Source of the DNA: Candidatus Aminicenantota bacterium
GTDB taxonomy: Bacteria; Acidobacteriota; Aminicenantia; Aminicenantales; Aminicenantaceae
Length of the DNA stretch: 47,317 nt
Reading direction: 5' to 3'
Assembly (NCBI GenBank): GCA_030603565.1
Contig: JAUVXM010000013.1
Coordinates: forward strand, 1 to 47,317
Shown here: positions 25,274 to 32,750 of the stretch, piece after piece
Layout of the letters: each line of letters opens with the position of its first letter
Position numbering within the stretch: position 1 is the stretch's first letter
The notes under the pieces: model-generated
The model's database searches: none
Seen by the model: the letters and a program-made list of their open reading frames with translations, nothing else
What the model was told of the DNA's origin: nothing
Program-made: the position numbers and the translations under genes

Positions 25274-25820
25274 TCTTTTAAGGAAGAAAGAGCGAAAAGT
25301 ACTGGGAATTACAGTACTTTTATTACTGGTGTCTTTAGTTTTTTATTCTTTTATTGGATTGGGAGAAAAAAGAAGATATTTTCGCTTAAATGAATTATTT
25401 TCTCATGGAGAAAAAAATATTCAGGATCTAAAGACCAGCCGGGATGAGAAAAAGCTCGAATGGAACAGGTGGAAGGAAGCCTCTCTGGATATTAAGGATT
25501 TAAAGAATAATTATTTTTACAACAAAGAAGATATTATCCAGGATTTAAGACAGGATTTGGAAAAGGTCTTTAGAAGAAATGGTATTCCATCTCCCAGGAT
25601 AAAATATAATTATAATGGGTTGGAAGTAGAAAAAATCAACAATATGACAGCAAGTTTTAATATCGAAGGTCATTATCATTTGGTTCGAAAATTTATTTAT
25701 GACTTGGAGAATTTCCAGAAGTTTTTAATTATAGAAAAAATTGATTTTAGTGAAATAAATACAAACAGCGGAGTCCTGAAGATAAAATTAGCCGTAGCAG
25801 GATATTATTATGAGAAATAG
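25257..25820 (+). CDS. pilO: PilO-like pilus alignment protein
   Basis: PilO pairs with PilN in the periplasm to align the machine with the secretin. The 187-aa protein has a short basic cytoplasmic tail (DLLRKKERKVLG), one membrane helix (about 19-36, TVLLLLVSLVFYSFIGL) and a coiled coil. A C-terminal alpha/beta domain ends in the PilO/GspM-type pattern NIEGHYHLVRKFIYDLENF. Sequence match is weak, as usual for this family, so the call leans on topology, size and position between pilN and a PilP-like gene. Confidence 0.78.
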   Translation: MKELFDLLRKKERKVLGITVLLLLVSLVFYSFIGLGEKRRYFRLNELFSHGEKNIQDLKTSRDEKKLEWNRWKEASLDIKDLKNNYFYNKEDIIQDLRQDLEKVFRRNGIPSPRIKYNYNGLEVEKINNMTASFNIEGHYHLVRKFIYDLENFQKFLIIEKIDFSEINTNSGVLKIKLAVAGYYYEK

Positions 25821-26319
25821 ACATTCATTATTTAAGGTTATTTGTTTTTTAATGGGCCTCTTGTTCTGGGAATGGACCGCATATGGGATTCCCCAGAAAG
25901 AAACCAATAAAGAGTTTAAATCCCAACGCCTGGTAAGAAAAGACCTTCTGAGCAAAAAGATAGTAAAGTTAAAACCGCCGGAGAGAAATATTTTTAAACC
26001 AGATAAGAGGAGAAAGCCTTCCGGTATGGTAGGAGACGTCGGCCTTGTACAGGGAATTCCGAAAGAGGAGCTTCCAACAGAGAAAACAGATAAGAATAAA
26101 GCCGCTTCCGATTCAATGAGCCTCAGATATATCGGATATGTCGGCTCTCTGGAAAAAACCGTTGGGATTGTTATTTTTAAAGACCAAGCTCTGGCGGTTA
26201 AAAAAGGCGATATGATTTTAGACGCTATAAAAGTATTAAATATCACCCGGAAAGAAATTGAATTTGCCGGGCGGGACTCTATTACACGGAAGGTTTCCTT
26301 AGAGGGGGAAGAGCGATGA
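25810..26319 (+). CDS. pilP: PilP/GspC-like periplasmic linker protein
   Basis: This is a probable adaptor between PilN/PilO and the secretin. The 169-aa protein has an N-terminal hydrophobic segment (about 8-24) ending near AYG, a proline- and lysine-rich linker with RNIFKPDKRRKP, and a small C-terminal beta domain (about 99-165). That domain reads SLRYIGYVGSLEKTVGIVI and then VKKGDMILDAIKVLNITRKE, which fits the PilP/GspC HR domain. It overlaps pilO by 11 bp and the secretin gene by 4 bp. Unlike classical PilP no lipobox is obvious, so it may stay anchored by the hydrophobic segment. Confidence 0.75.
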   Translation: MRNRHSLFKVICFLMGLLFWEWTAYGIPQKETNKEFKSQRLVRKDLLSKKIVKLKPPERNIFKPDKRRKPSGMVGDVGLVQGIPKEELPTEKTDKNKAASDSMSLRYIGYVGSLEKTVGIVIFKDQALAVKKGDMILDAIKVLNITRKEIEFAGRDSITRKVSLEGEER

Positions 26320-28457
26320 AAAAGCCAGCATTTATTTGTATAATAGCGCTGACATTTTGGAGTTGTGCCACATTCAGCCAGAACTATAAGCTGGGCAGTA
26401 AGGAGCTAATAGCAAAAAATTGGGATAAAGCGATTGAATATTATGAGAAGGCCGCCTTAGAAAATCCCAAAAATTCGGTTTATAGATTAGCTTTATTACG
26501 GGCAAAGATGTCTGCCAGCTTGGCATATTTAGTTCGCGCCCGTTCGTTGTCCGTGGAGGGAAGAAAAGAGGAAGCGCTTCATGCATATAAGAGGGCATTG
26601 GCATATGATCCGTCCAATCGCCGGATTGCAGAGGAAGCCCGCCGCCTGGCTGAAGGAAAGCCGGAGGAAAAAGAACCTGAGATTACCAGCATCGAACCCC
26701 CTATCAAACTCAAGACAGCCAGGGATAAGATAGACCTTAAGTTTCCCCAGGAAATAAGCCTGCGTTCCATATTTGGGGCCCTGGGAAAATATTCGGAGAT
26801 AAATCTTATCTTTGATGAGAGTTTCCGGGATTTACCTTTTTCCATCGACCTTTCCGGCTTGAATTTTGAACAAGCGGTCAATACCCTGTGTATGGCTACT
26901 AAGAATTTTTTCAGGATAATCGATGATAAAACGATATTGATCATTCCGGACCTTCCTCAGAACCGCATGAAGTATGAACTGGTTGGGGTAAAAACATTTT
27001 ATTTATCCAATATAACGGCCCAGGATATTCAGCAGCATATAATGCAGCAGCTGCGCTCCCGGACTAAAGTTCCGACAGTATCGATTAATAAAGAATTAAA
27101 CTCTATAACCATCAGGGACACTCCGGATAAACTGGAGCTGGCCGGGAAATTGATCCGGATTTGGGACAAGCCCAAAGGGGAAGTCATAGTCGACCTGGAG
27201 ATAATGGAAGTATCGCGTCAAAAGATCAGGAAGTTAGGGCTGGATCTATCTAGTCGTTCTATCGGGCTGCAGTATAATGATGAGAGTGTATCGAAATCAG
27301 GGTTTTTTGATCTTTCCGGGCTGGATTTTTCCAAAATAGGAAATTACCAGATAGCCTTCCCCTCAGCGCTGCTGGATTTCCTTGAGTCCGAGGCAGATAC
27401 AAAGATCATCGCCCAACCTCGACTGCGGGGAGTGCATGGGGAAAAAATGGAATATATTGTTGGAGATGAGATCCCGATTCCCAGGACCACATTTTCTCCC
27501 ATAGCCGCTGGAGGAGTAAGCTCTCAGCCGATCACCAATTTTGAATATAAAAATGTTGGGATAGAAGTCTATATAACCCCTACTATTCATTTTGAAGACG
27601 AGGTTACTCTTGAGATTGAATTAAAAGTCAAAGCCCTTGGTGGGTCAGGGTTTGGTGACCTTCCCATTATTACAACCAGGGAAGTGAAGAATATTATCCG
27701 CCTTAAGGACGGAGAAACAAACCTATTGGCCGGGCTGCTTAAAGATGAGGAACGGAAGACTTTAAAGGGGCTTGCAGGTATTAAAAGCATTCCCCTGCTC
27801 GGAAGTCTTTTTTCCAATACCGACCAGACCATTCAGCAGACTGATGTTGTGCTTACGATCACACCCCATATTATCCGGAAGATCCCCCTAAGTAAAGAAG
27901 ATAGTAAACCGTTATGGATCCCTCTGGAAGACAGCTTATCCGGAAGAGGCGTGAGGCAGGCTGCTGCTTCCGACTATGCTGATCCACTTGGAATGACTGG
28001 TAAAACAACTGATATTGCGCAGCAAAGACAGGTAGAACCGGGAGTCAGCCGGGTAACTCTTAATCCTCCTCGTTATGAAGGACCGAAAAACAGAAATTTT
28101 CGGATAAATGTTAACTTGAGTGCCAGGGAAGAGATACAGAATATGTCTCTGAATGTTACTTTTAATTCCCAGGTAATCCAGCTGGCAGAGATAATAAAGG
28201 GAAATGTGATTCAGAGGCTGGGGGAAAAGCCGTCTTTTCTTGAGGATATCAATAATCCAGGCGGAACCTGCACTATCGGGCTTTCCACCGATCAGATAGA
28301 TTCAGGATTTAAAGGGACAGGAAGGATCGTTACTTTAGTGTTTAAAACAGTCGGCAGCGGGGAAAGCGTTATCTCAATAACCGGCCTTTCAGCCCACAGC
28401 CCTTCTGGTGATCCGGTTCACCTGGAAACCAATGAGAGCCGTATAAGAGTCAGATAA
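26316..28457 (+). CDS. pilQ: Secretin (PilQ/GspD) with N-terminal TPR-like region and C-terminal cohesin-like domain
   Basis: This is the outer-membrane gate for the pilus. The 713-aa protein starts with a lipoprotein-type signal ending at C17 (TFWSC), then a TPR-like helical region (about 22-112, KAIEYYEKAALENPKN and EEALHAYKRALAYDPSN). An STN/AMIN-type small domain follows (about 130-205), an N1/NOLW domain (215-285) and the secretin barrel (about 290-530). Barrel motifs include VGDEIPIPRT, YKNVGIEVYITPTI and GLAGIKSIPLLGSLF. After a linker, residues about 575-713 resemble a cohesin-type beta sandwich (FRINVNLSAREEIQNMSLNV). It ends the pil assembly operon. Such TPR-secretin-cohesin fusions are known from some uncultured lineages but not from model pili. 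Confidence 0.88.
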   Translation: MKKPAFICIIALTFWSCATFSQNYKLGSKELIAKNWDKAIEYYEKAALENPKNSVYRLALLRAKMSASLAYLVRARSLSVEGRKEEALHAYKRALAYDPSNRRIAEEARRLAEGKPEEKEPEITSIEPPIKLKTARDKIDLKFPQEISLRSIFGALGKYSEINLIFDESFRDLPFSIDLSGLNFEQAVNTLCMATKNFFRIIDDKTILIIPDLPQNRMKYELVGVKTFYLSNITAQDIQQHIMQQLRSRTKVPTVSINKELNSITIRDTPDKLELAGKLIRIWDKPKGEVIVDLEIMEVSRQKIRKLGLDLSSRSIGLQYNDESVSKSGFFDLSGLDFSKIGNYQIAFPSALLDFLESEADTKIIAQPRLRGVHGEKMEYIVGDEIPIPRTTFSPIAAGGVSSQPITNFEYKNVGIEVYITPTIHFEDEVTLEIELKVKALGGSGFGDLPIITTREVKNIIRLKDGETNLLAGLLKDEERKTLKGLAGIKSIPLLGSLFSNTDQTIQQTDVVLTITPHIIRKIPLSKEDSKPLWIPLEDSLSGRGVRQAAASDYADPLGMTGKTTDIAQQRQVEPGVSRVTLNPPRYEGPKNRNFRINVNLSAREEIQNMSLNVTFNSQVIQLAEIIKGNVIQRLGEKPSFLEDINNPGGTCTIGLSTDQIDSGFKGTGRIVTLVFKTVGSGESVISITGLSAHSPSGDPVHLETNESRIRVR

Positions 28458-28687
28458 AGAGAGGAAAAACAGAAAATACAGGAGAAGCAGAGTAATTCAT
28501 AGTTATTTTAAATAAGAGGACTTTAGTCCGCAAGTTACTATATATAACTATAAAATCTGACTGTTTTTCCTGGTTTCCGGCTTGGCCGTCATCCCGGACT
28601 CCGATCCGGGACGGAATGACGACTAGCTCTGGTTTCCGGCTTCCGCCGGAATGACGATTAGCTCTTATGGCCCTGCCTTTTGTTGGA
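28458..28687 (-). repeat. Reverse copy of the palindromic composite repeat
   Basis: The gap between pilQ and the tRNA holds about 100 bp without features, then 28564-28682, a reverse-complement relative of the block at 60-135 and 240-295. The shared palindrome is TCCCGGACTCCGATCCGGGA. A second shorter unit follows, with the inverted repeat TTCCGGCTTCCGCCGGAA. A small stem GGACT/AGTCC near 28518-28531 has no T-run, so I do not call a terminator for the pil operon. Confidence 0.8.
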
Positions 28688-28716
28688 TTGACTTAAGGGG
28701 GCGATTTGGTTAAAAT
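28688..28716 (+). promoter_or_regulatory. tRNA promoter
   Basis: TTGACT (28688-28693) and TAAAAT (28711-28716) are 17 bases apart. The implied start point lies about 4 bases before the mature tRNA 5' end, typical for a tRNA gene with its own promoter. Confidence 0.75.
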
Positions 28717-28726
28717 CTTTGCATCC

Positions 28727-28800
28727 GGCGGTGTAGCTCAGTCGGTTAGAGCATACGGCTCATATCCGTAGTGTCGGGGGTTCAACTCCCTCCACCGCCA
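28727..28800 (+). tRNA. tRNA with CAT anticodon, probably elongator tRNA-Met
   Basis: The acceptor stem is GGCGGTG with CACCGCC, followed by discriminator A. The D arm is GCTC/GAGC. The anticodon stem TACGG/CCGTA encloses loop CTCATAT with anticodon CAT, and the T arm GGGGG/CCCTC closes TTCAACT with one G-U pair. CCA is not encoded. The G-rich acceptor stem and overall pattern resemble elongator tRNA-Met, but tRNA-Ile2, whose CAT is modified by TilS, cannot be excluded; the next gene is tilS. Confidence 0.93.
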
Positions 28801-28908
28801 TTATCTACCCTTTCAGTGAGAAACTGGGAAATGCAGGAAAACCCAGTTGGCGGTTTGCAGTTTGTAGTGATTTTATCAATGAAGCAATGATTCTTCAGTA
28901 AGAAAACA

Positions 28909-30294
28909 ATGATCTTAGAAACTGTAAAAAAAACTATTCGAAGGTTCAATCTCTTTAAAAAAGGCGACAAAATCCTGATCGCCTGTTCCGGGGGGGCGGA
29001 CTCTGTCTGCTTGCTTCATGTGTTGCTGGAGCTGCGGAAGGATTGGGAGCTTGAACTTGCGGTGGGGCATTTCAACCATAAAATCAGGCAGGAGTCGGAT
29101 GAGGATGAGAAGTTTGTAGAGAAAATTGCCCGGAAATATTCTCTACCATTTTATTCCTTATCCAAGGATGTAAAGCTTTATGCTGAGAGAAGAGGGATAA
29201 ACCTGGAGGAGGCGGGGAGGGAGCTCCGGTATAATTTTTTAAGAAAAACCATAGATAAAACCGGAGATGCCAGGATCGCCACTGCCCATACCATGAATGA
29301 CCAGGCAGAAACTGTGCTTATGCGTTTAGTGCGGGGGAGTGGGTCACGGGGTCTGGCCGGCATCTTTCCGGTAGTGGATGGCATTATTGTCCGTCCACTA
29401 CTGCGAGTAGAACGGAAAGAGGTTGAATATTATCTAAGCCGAAAAGAGATCGACTACCGGGTGGATAAAAGCAATTTCGACCCTGTTTTTCTCCGCAATA
29501 GAATAAGAATGGAATTGCTTCCTTATCTGCTTGAAAAATATGAACCCGGGCTGGTTTCCAGCCTTGGGCGTACAGCAGAAATTATTTCAGAAGAAGATGC
29601 CGAACTTGAAAAAATAGCTTATGAAAAGGCGCAGACCCTGATTAGGGCAGAGGAAGCTGACGTCAGCCTTGACCTTGTTCGTCTGGAGAAATTATCCCTG
29701 GCATTAAAAAGAAGAGTTGTCCGGATTTTTATCCGGAGGCTCAGGAGAGATATCCGGGATATTTCCTTTGTAGATGTCGAAGCCGTGCTTCAATTAGGGC
29801 GTGGAAAGGAATTTCATTTAGAAAAAGACCTGGTATTAAAGAATGAGAAGGGGCAATTGATATCCAGGGAAGAATTACTTCCCGTCCTGAAATATGAGTA
29901 CTTATGGATGGGAAACAGGATTCTTAACATTAAGGAAGCAGATTTGAGATTTGAGGCCAGGAAGTTTAAAAAGGCGGTGATTTGCAAATATGATTTTGAT
30001 GATAAGGCCTGTGTTTTTCTTGACTGGAATAAGCTAGCGTTCCCTTTAACTGTCCGCAGCCGCTGCCCGGGGGACCGCTACCAGCCGTTAGGTGCTCCCG
30101 GAAGGAAAAAACTAAAGGAAGCCTTCCGTGAAAAAGGCATCCCTTCCCAAAAACGAGACCGCTGCCCGGTTTTTCTTTCCGGGGATAAGATAGTCTGGGC
30201 GTTGGGCCTACCGGTTTCAGAACACTTTATAGTAACTGAAACTACTACAGATATTTTCTCCATCAATCTTAAAGGGAAATCCACTTTGCAATGA
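28909..30294 (+). CDS. tilS: tRNA(Ile)-lysidine synthase
   Basis: TilS attaches lysine to C34 of tRNA-Ile(CAU) so that it reads AUA as isoleucine. The 461-aa protein has the ATP pyrophosphatase P-loop SGGADS (residues 27-32) and the family block VGHFNHKIRQESDEDE. ARIATAHTMNDQAETVLMRL follows, then GLAGIFPV. A middle helical domain precedes the C-terminal TilS domain (RSRCPGDRYQPLGAPGRKKL). A tRNA gene with CAT anticodon lies about 110 bp upstream on the same strand. The intervening bases include short AACAATG-type repeats. Confidence 0.96.
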   Translation: MILETVKKTIRRFNLFKKGDKILIACSGGADSVCLLHVLLELRKDWELELAVGHFNHKIRQESDEDEKFVEKIARKYSLPFYSLSKDVKLYAERRGINLEEAGRELRYNFLRKTIDKTGDARIATAHTMNDQAETVLMRLVRGSGSRGLAGIFPVVDGIIVRPLLRVERKEVEYYLSRKEIDYRVDKSNFDPVFLRNRIRMELLPYLLEKYEPGLVSSLGRTAEIISEEDAELEKIAYEKAQTLIRAEEADVSLDLVRLEKLSLALKRRVVRIFIRRLRRDIRDISFVDVEAVLQLGRGKEFHLEKDLVLKNEKGQLISREELLPVLKYEYLWMGNRILNIKEADLRFEARKFKKAVICKYDFDDKACVFLDWNKLAFPLTVRSRCPGDRYQPLGAPGRKKLKEAFREKGIPSQKRDRCPVFLSGDKIVWALGLPVSEHFIVTETTTDIFSINLKGKSTLQ

Positions 30295-30307
30295 CTGGAT
30301 TTTATCT

Positions 30308-30511
30308 AACCTGAACTATTCACGCTGACATGGACACAGGTAAGTCCCTACGAAAGACAGGGATTTCCCCCAGCGGGAAAATCCCTTCCTGTCCTCACAA
30401 CGCTCTCCTCGAGATTATCTCGAGGAACCATGCCCGCGTTGTTCCGGATGGCTTTCTCCGGGATTTACCAGTATCCATGCTATACAATTTTCCATTAACC
30501 GGATTTTATCT
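30308..30511 (+). repeat. Structured repeat module between two direct AACCTG boxes
   Basis: This is part of the 464-bp gene-free gap after tilS. It runs from AACCTGAACTATTCAC (30308-30323) to the next box at 30512. The stretch GGATTTTATCTAACCTG ahead of each box is also repeated. Inside, CATGGACACAGGTAAGTCCC (near 30328) and GGGATTTACCAGTATCCATG (near 30463) are imperfect inverted repeats. Between them lie GGGATTTCCC pairing with GGGAAAATCCC, and the palindrome CCTCGAGAT-T-ATCTCGAGG (30407-30425) enclosed by ACAACGC/GCGTTGT. A 91-codon frame across this region is treated as spurious. Confidence 0.72.
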
Positions 30512-30767
30512 AACCTGTACTATTCACGAGTCGAGGTTGATGCAGATACGAGGCGCAGGGGATGAAGCTGTGGTATTTCACCGCGAATCCGCTGCAACAA
30601 AGTAGATGCGGTAAGATCGGCTCGCTCGTAGAGTAAAAAATGTCGATTACAAATAGAGATTATATTGTGAACGAAATGGTAAATTGAGTCACTGTAGGAA
30701 TCAATGTAAAATACTGATTAAAAAATGTATCATCCATATCGACATTTTTTATGAATAGTTAGGTTAA
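30512..30767 (+). repeat. Miniature inverted-repeat element B
   Basis: It is bounded by AACCTGTACTATTCACG and TATGAATAGTTAGGTTAA, an inverted box pair. The segment 30530-30625 matches the core of element A at about 90 of 96 positions. The right half is a long-range stem of AAAAAATGTCGAT (30635-30647) with ATCGACATTTTTT (30738-30750), 13 bp perfect, enclosing about 90 nt unrelated to A. The right box contains the asnB stop codon (TAA on the minus strand). Confidence 0.8.
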
Positions 30768-32660
30768 GAATTTATCCTTCCAGATATGAAATACCAGCAG
30801 GGACCAAAGCTGATGGCTGTAATTAGCTGAACCTTTCAAGTGAGCATCGATCTTAGCTTGGATGGCAGGAAAATGGAACAGCCCTTCCTCTTTTATCCGT
30901 TTTTCATTTAAATGGTCGAGCATCAGGTCTTTTAATTCCGTTTTCAGCCAGTGCTTGATGGGAATGCTGAACCCTTCTTTTTTCCGGTATATGTTTTTAG
31001 CGGGAAGCAGGCGGTCCATAGTCTTTTTAAGCAGCCATTTTGTCGTAAGGCCTTTAAGTTTTAAGTCACCCGGGAGTCTGAAAATAAATTCAACGATTTT
31101 ATGATCGAGAAGCGGAACCCGGGTTTCAATAGAAGCTGCCATGCTCATACGGTCAACTTTTACTAAGATATCGTCGATAAGATAAGTGTTCAAATCAAGG
31201 AAGAGTTCACCGCTAATGTTGTCAAAATCGTTCATCCGGGAAAATATATCCTTAAATGGGGCTTTTTGATTTATCTCTTTTATTCCATCAAGGTCTTGAA
31301 CGAGATTATCTGAATAAAGGGATTGCTTATCTTTTATAGAATTAAACATCATCCAGCGAAGATGACGCAATTTGGGATTATGTTCAAATCCTTGGCAATA
31401 ACGTTGAAGTTTATTCCAGAGCCCCTTTTTTTTGGGCGAGGGCGGGAATTGGCGTACCAGAGGCGGAAGGATCTTCCGGGCAGGATAAAAGAGAGGATTT
31501 TGAGAAAGTTTTTGAGCCTGATAATGTTCATAACCGGCGAACAATTCGTCACCGCCATCCCCAGATAGAATAACTTTTACGTGCTGCCGGGCCATTTTTG
31601 AAATCAGGTAGGTCGGAAAAATGGAAAAATCACCGAAAGGTTCATCCAGGTGATGGATGAGTTTCTCTGTAAGCTCCAATGCCTGCGGCTGCAGGATGAA
31701 TTCTTCATGATCAGTGTCAAATTTACGGGCTATCCGCCGGGCATGGTCGAGTTCATTGTAGGTCTGATCTTCAAATCCGATGGAAAAAGTCTTTAAAGGT
31801 GATGTTCCCAGTTCTCGCATAAGTCCTACTATTGCTGATGAATCGAGGCCGCCGCTCAAGAAAGCTCCTAGCGGAACATCACTTATGAGCCTCATCTTGA
31901 CTGATTCTTTCAGCAGCGAGTAGAGTTCGTCCATTAATGAGTTTAAAGTCTGGCCTGTTTTCTTTGCCGGAATTCGGTCCGGACGTTTAAGTTCCCAGTA
32001 TTTTTTAATATTGATCCGGCCATGGCTGTAGGTGAGGAGATTTCCTGCCGGCAGCTTGAAAATATTTTTTAAGATGGAAAATGGGGCGGGGATGTATTCT
32101 AGGGTGAGAAAAAAATCTAATGCCTGCGGTTCGAGAGAGCGATCGATGCCAGGAAAAGCAAGGACTGCTTTCAATTCCGAGCCGAAGACCAGGGTGTTAT
32201 TTTTACACATAGTATAATAGAGAGGTTTGATACCGAGCCGGTCACGTACCAGGAGGAGCTTTTCCTCTCTGCCGTCCCAAATAGCGGCGGCAAACATCCC
32301 CTCCAGTTTCCGGGCAAATTCTTCGCCCCATTCTTCATAGCAGTGCAAAATGGTTTCAGTATCTGTCCGGGTCTTGAAAGTGTGCCCTCTGGCTTTAAGC
32401 TCCTTCTGCAATTCCAGAAAATTATATACTTCGCCATTGTATGCGATCCACTTGGTGCCGTCTTCATTGGACAGAGGTTGGTGTCCCCCTGCAACATCAA
32501 TAATGCTCAGGCGCCTGGTTCCCAGCCCGACATTCTTATGGACATATATTCCTTCATCGTCGGGCCCTCTGTGAAAGATAGTCCTGCACATCGATGATAA
32601 CAAAGACGTCGAGACCTTCTCTTCAGGATTGGCGTTGATAAGTCCACATATGCCGCACAT
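30759..32660 (-). CDS. asnB: Asparagine synthase (glutamine-hydrolysing) family amidotransferase
   Basis: It moves the glutamine amide to a carboxylate activated with ATP. The 633-aa protein keeps C2 as the N-terminal nucleophile (MCGICGLI), the glutaminase motifs FHRGPDDEG, RLSIIDVAGGHQPLSNEDG and YNGEVYNF, and the synthetase P-loop SGGLDSSA near residue 266 followed by SGDGGDELFAGY. Length and spacing fit the larger AsnB group, which includes both true asparagine synthases and amidotransferases of exopolysaccharide or exosortase loci. No glycosyltransferase cluster is present apart from the membrane protein just upstream, so asparagine synthesis remains the default. The stop codon overlaps the right box of element B. 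Confidence 0.88.
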   Translation of the reverse strand: MCGICGLINANPEEKVSTSLLSSMCRTIFHRGPDDEGIYVHKNVGLGTRRLSIIDVAGGHQPLSNEDGTKWIAYNGEVYNFLELQKELKARGHTFKTRTDTETILHCYEEWGEEFARKLEGMFAAAIWDGREEKLLLVRDRLGIKPLYYTMCKNNTLVFGSELKAVLAFPGIDRSLEPQALDFFLTLEYIPAPFSILKNIFKLPAGNLLTYSHGRINIKKYWELKRPDRIPAKKTGQTLNSLMDELYSLLKESVKMRLISDVPLGAFLSGGLDSSAIVGLMRELGTSPLKTFSIGFEDQTYNELDHARRIARKFDTDHEEFILQPQALELTEKLIHHLDEPFGDFSIFPTYLISKMARQHVKVILSGDGGDELFAGYEHYQAQKLSQNPLFYPARKILPPLVRQFPPSPKKKGLWNKLQRYCQGFEHNPKLRHLRWMMFNSIKDKQSLYSDNLVQDLDGIKEINQKAPFKDIFSRMNDFDNISGELFLDLNTYLIDDILVKVDRMSMAASIETRVPLLDHKIVEFIFRLPGDLKLKGLTTKWLLKKTMDRLLPAKNIYRKKEGFSIPIKHWLKTELKDLMLDHLNEKRIKEEGLFHFPAIQAKIDAHLKGSANYSHQLWSLLVFHIWKDKFLT

Positions 32661-32662
32661 AA

Positions 32663-32704
32663 TTAAAGAATCATTGTTCCATTGTTCTATTGTTTCATTG
32701 TTAT
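32663..32704. repeat. Degenerate CAATG-type short repeat
   Basis: On the minus strand this reads as successive AACAATG and GAACAATGG-like units. Similar units occur at 28870-28910 and 41757-41797. Confidence 0.5.
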
Positions 32705-32735
32705 AATTACTGCCAACTGGCTTAAAGCATGCTCT

Positions 32736-32750
32736 CCTGAATTATTCAGG
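32736..32750. repeat. Perfectly palindromic AACCTG-family box
   Basis: CCTGAATTATTCAGG is a perfect 7-1-7 palindrome. It begins immediately after the TAG stop of the GT-C-like gene on the minus strand, and lies between that gene and asnB. Confidence 0.75.

Noticed and set aside
20919-28457. Type II secretion system rather than type IV pilus
   Set aside because: The operon has PilM-like and PilN/PilO-like genes rather than GspL/GspM with GspG-K, and the window also encodes PilV, PilW, PilX and PilY1-like proteins; a pilus is the better fit.
28511-28535. Rho-independent terminator after pilQ
   Set aside because: The small GGACT/AGTCC stem is not followed by a T-run.
30330-30605. 91-codon open frame on the plus strand after tilS
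   Set aside because: It crosses the structured module, a box and the start of element B; the reading frame is a by-product of repeat sequence.
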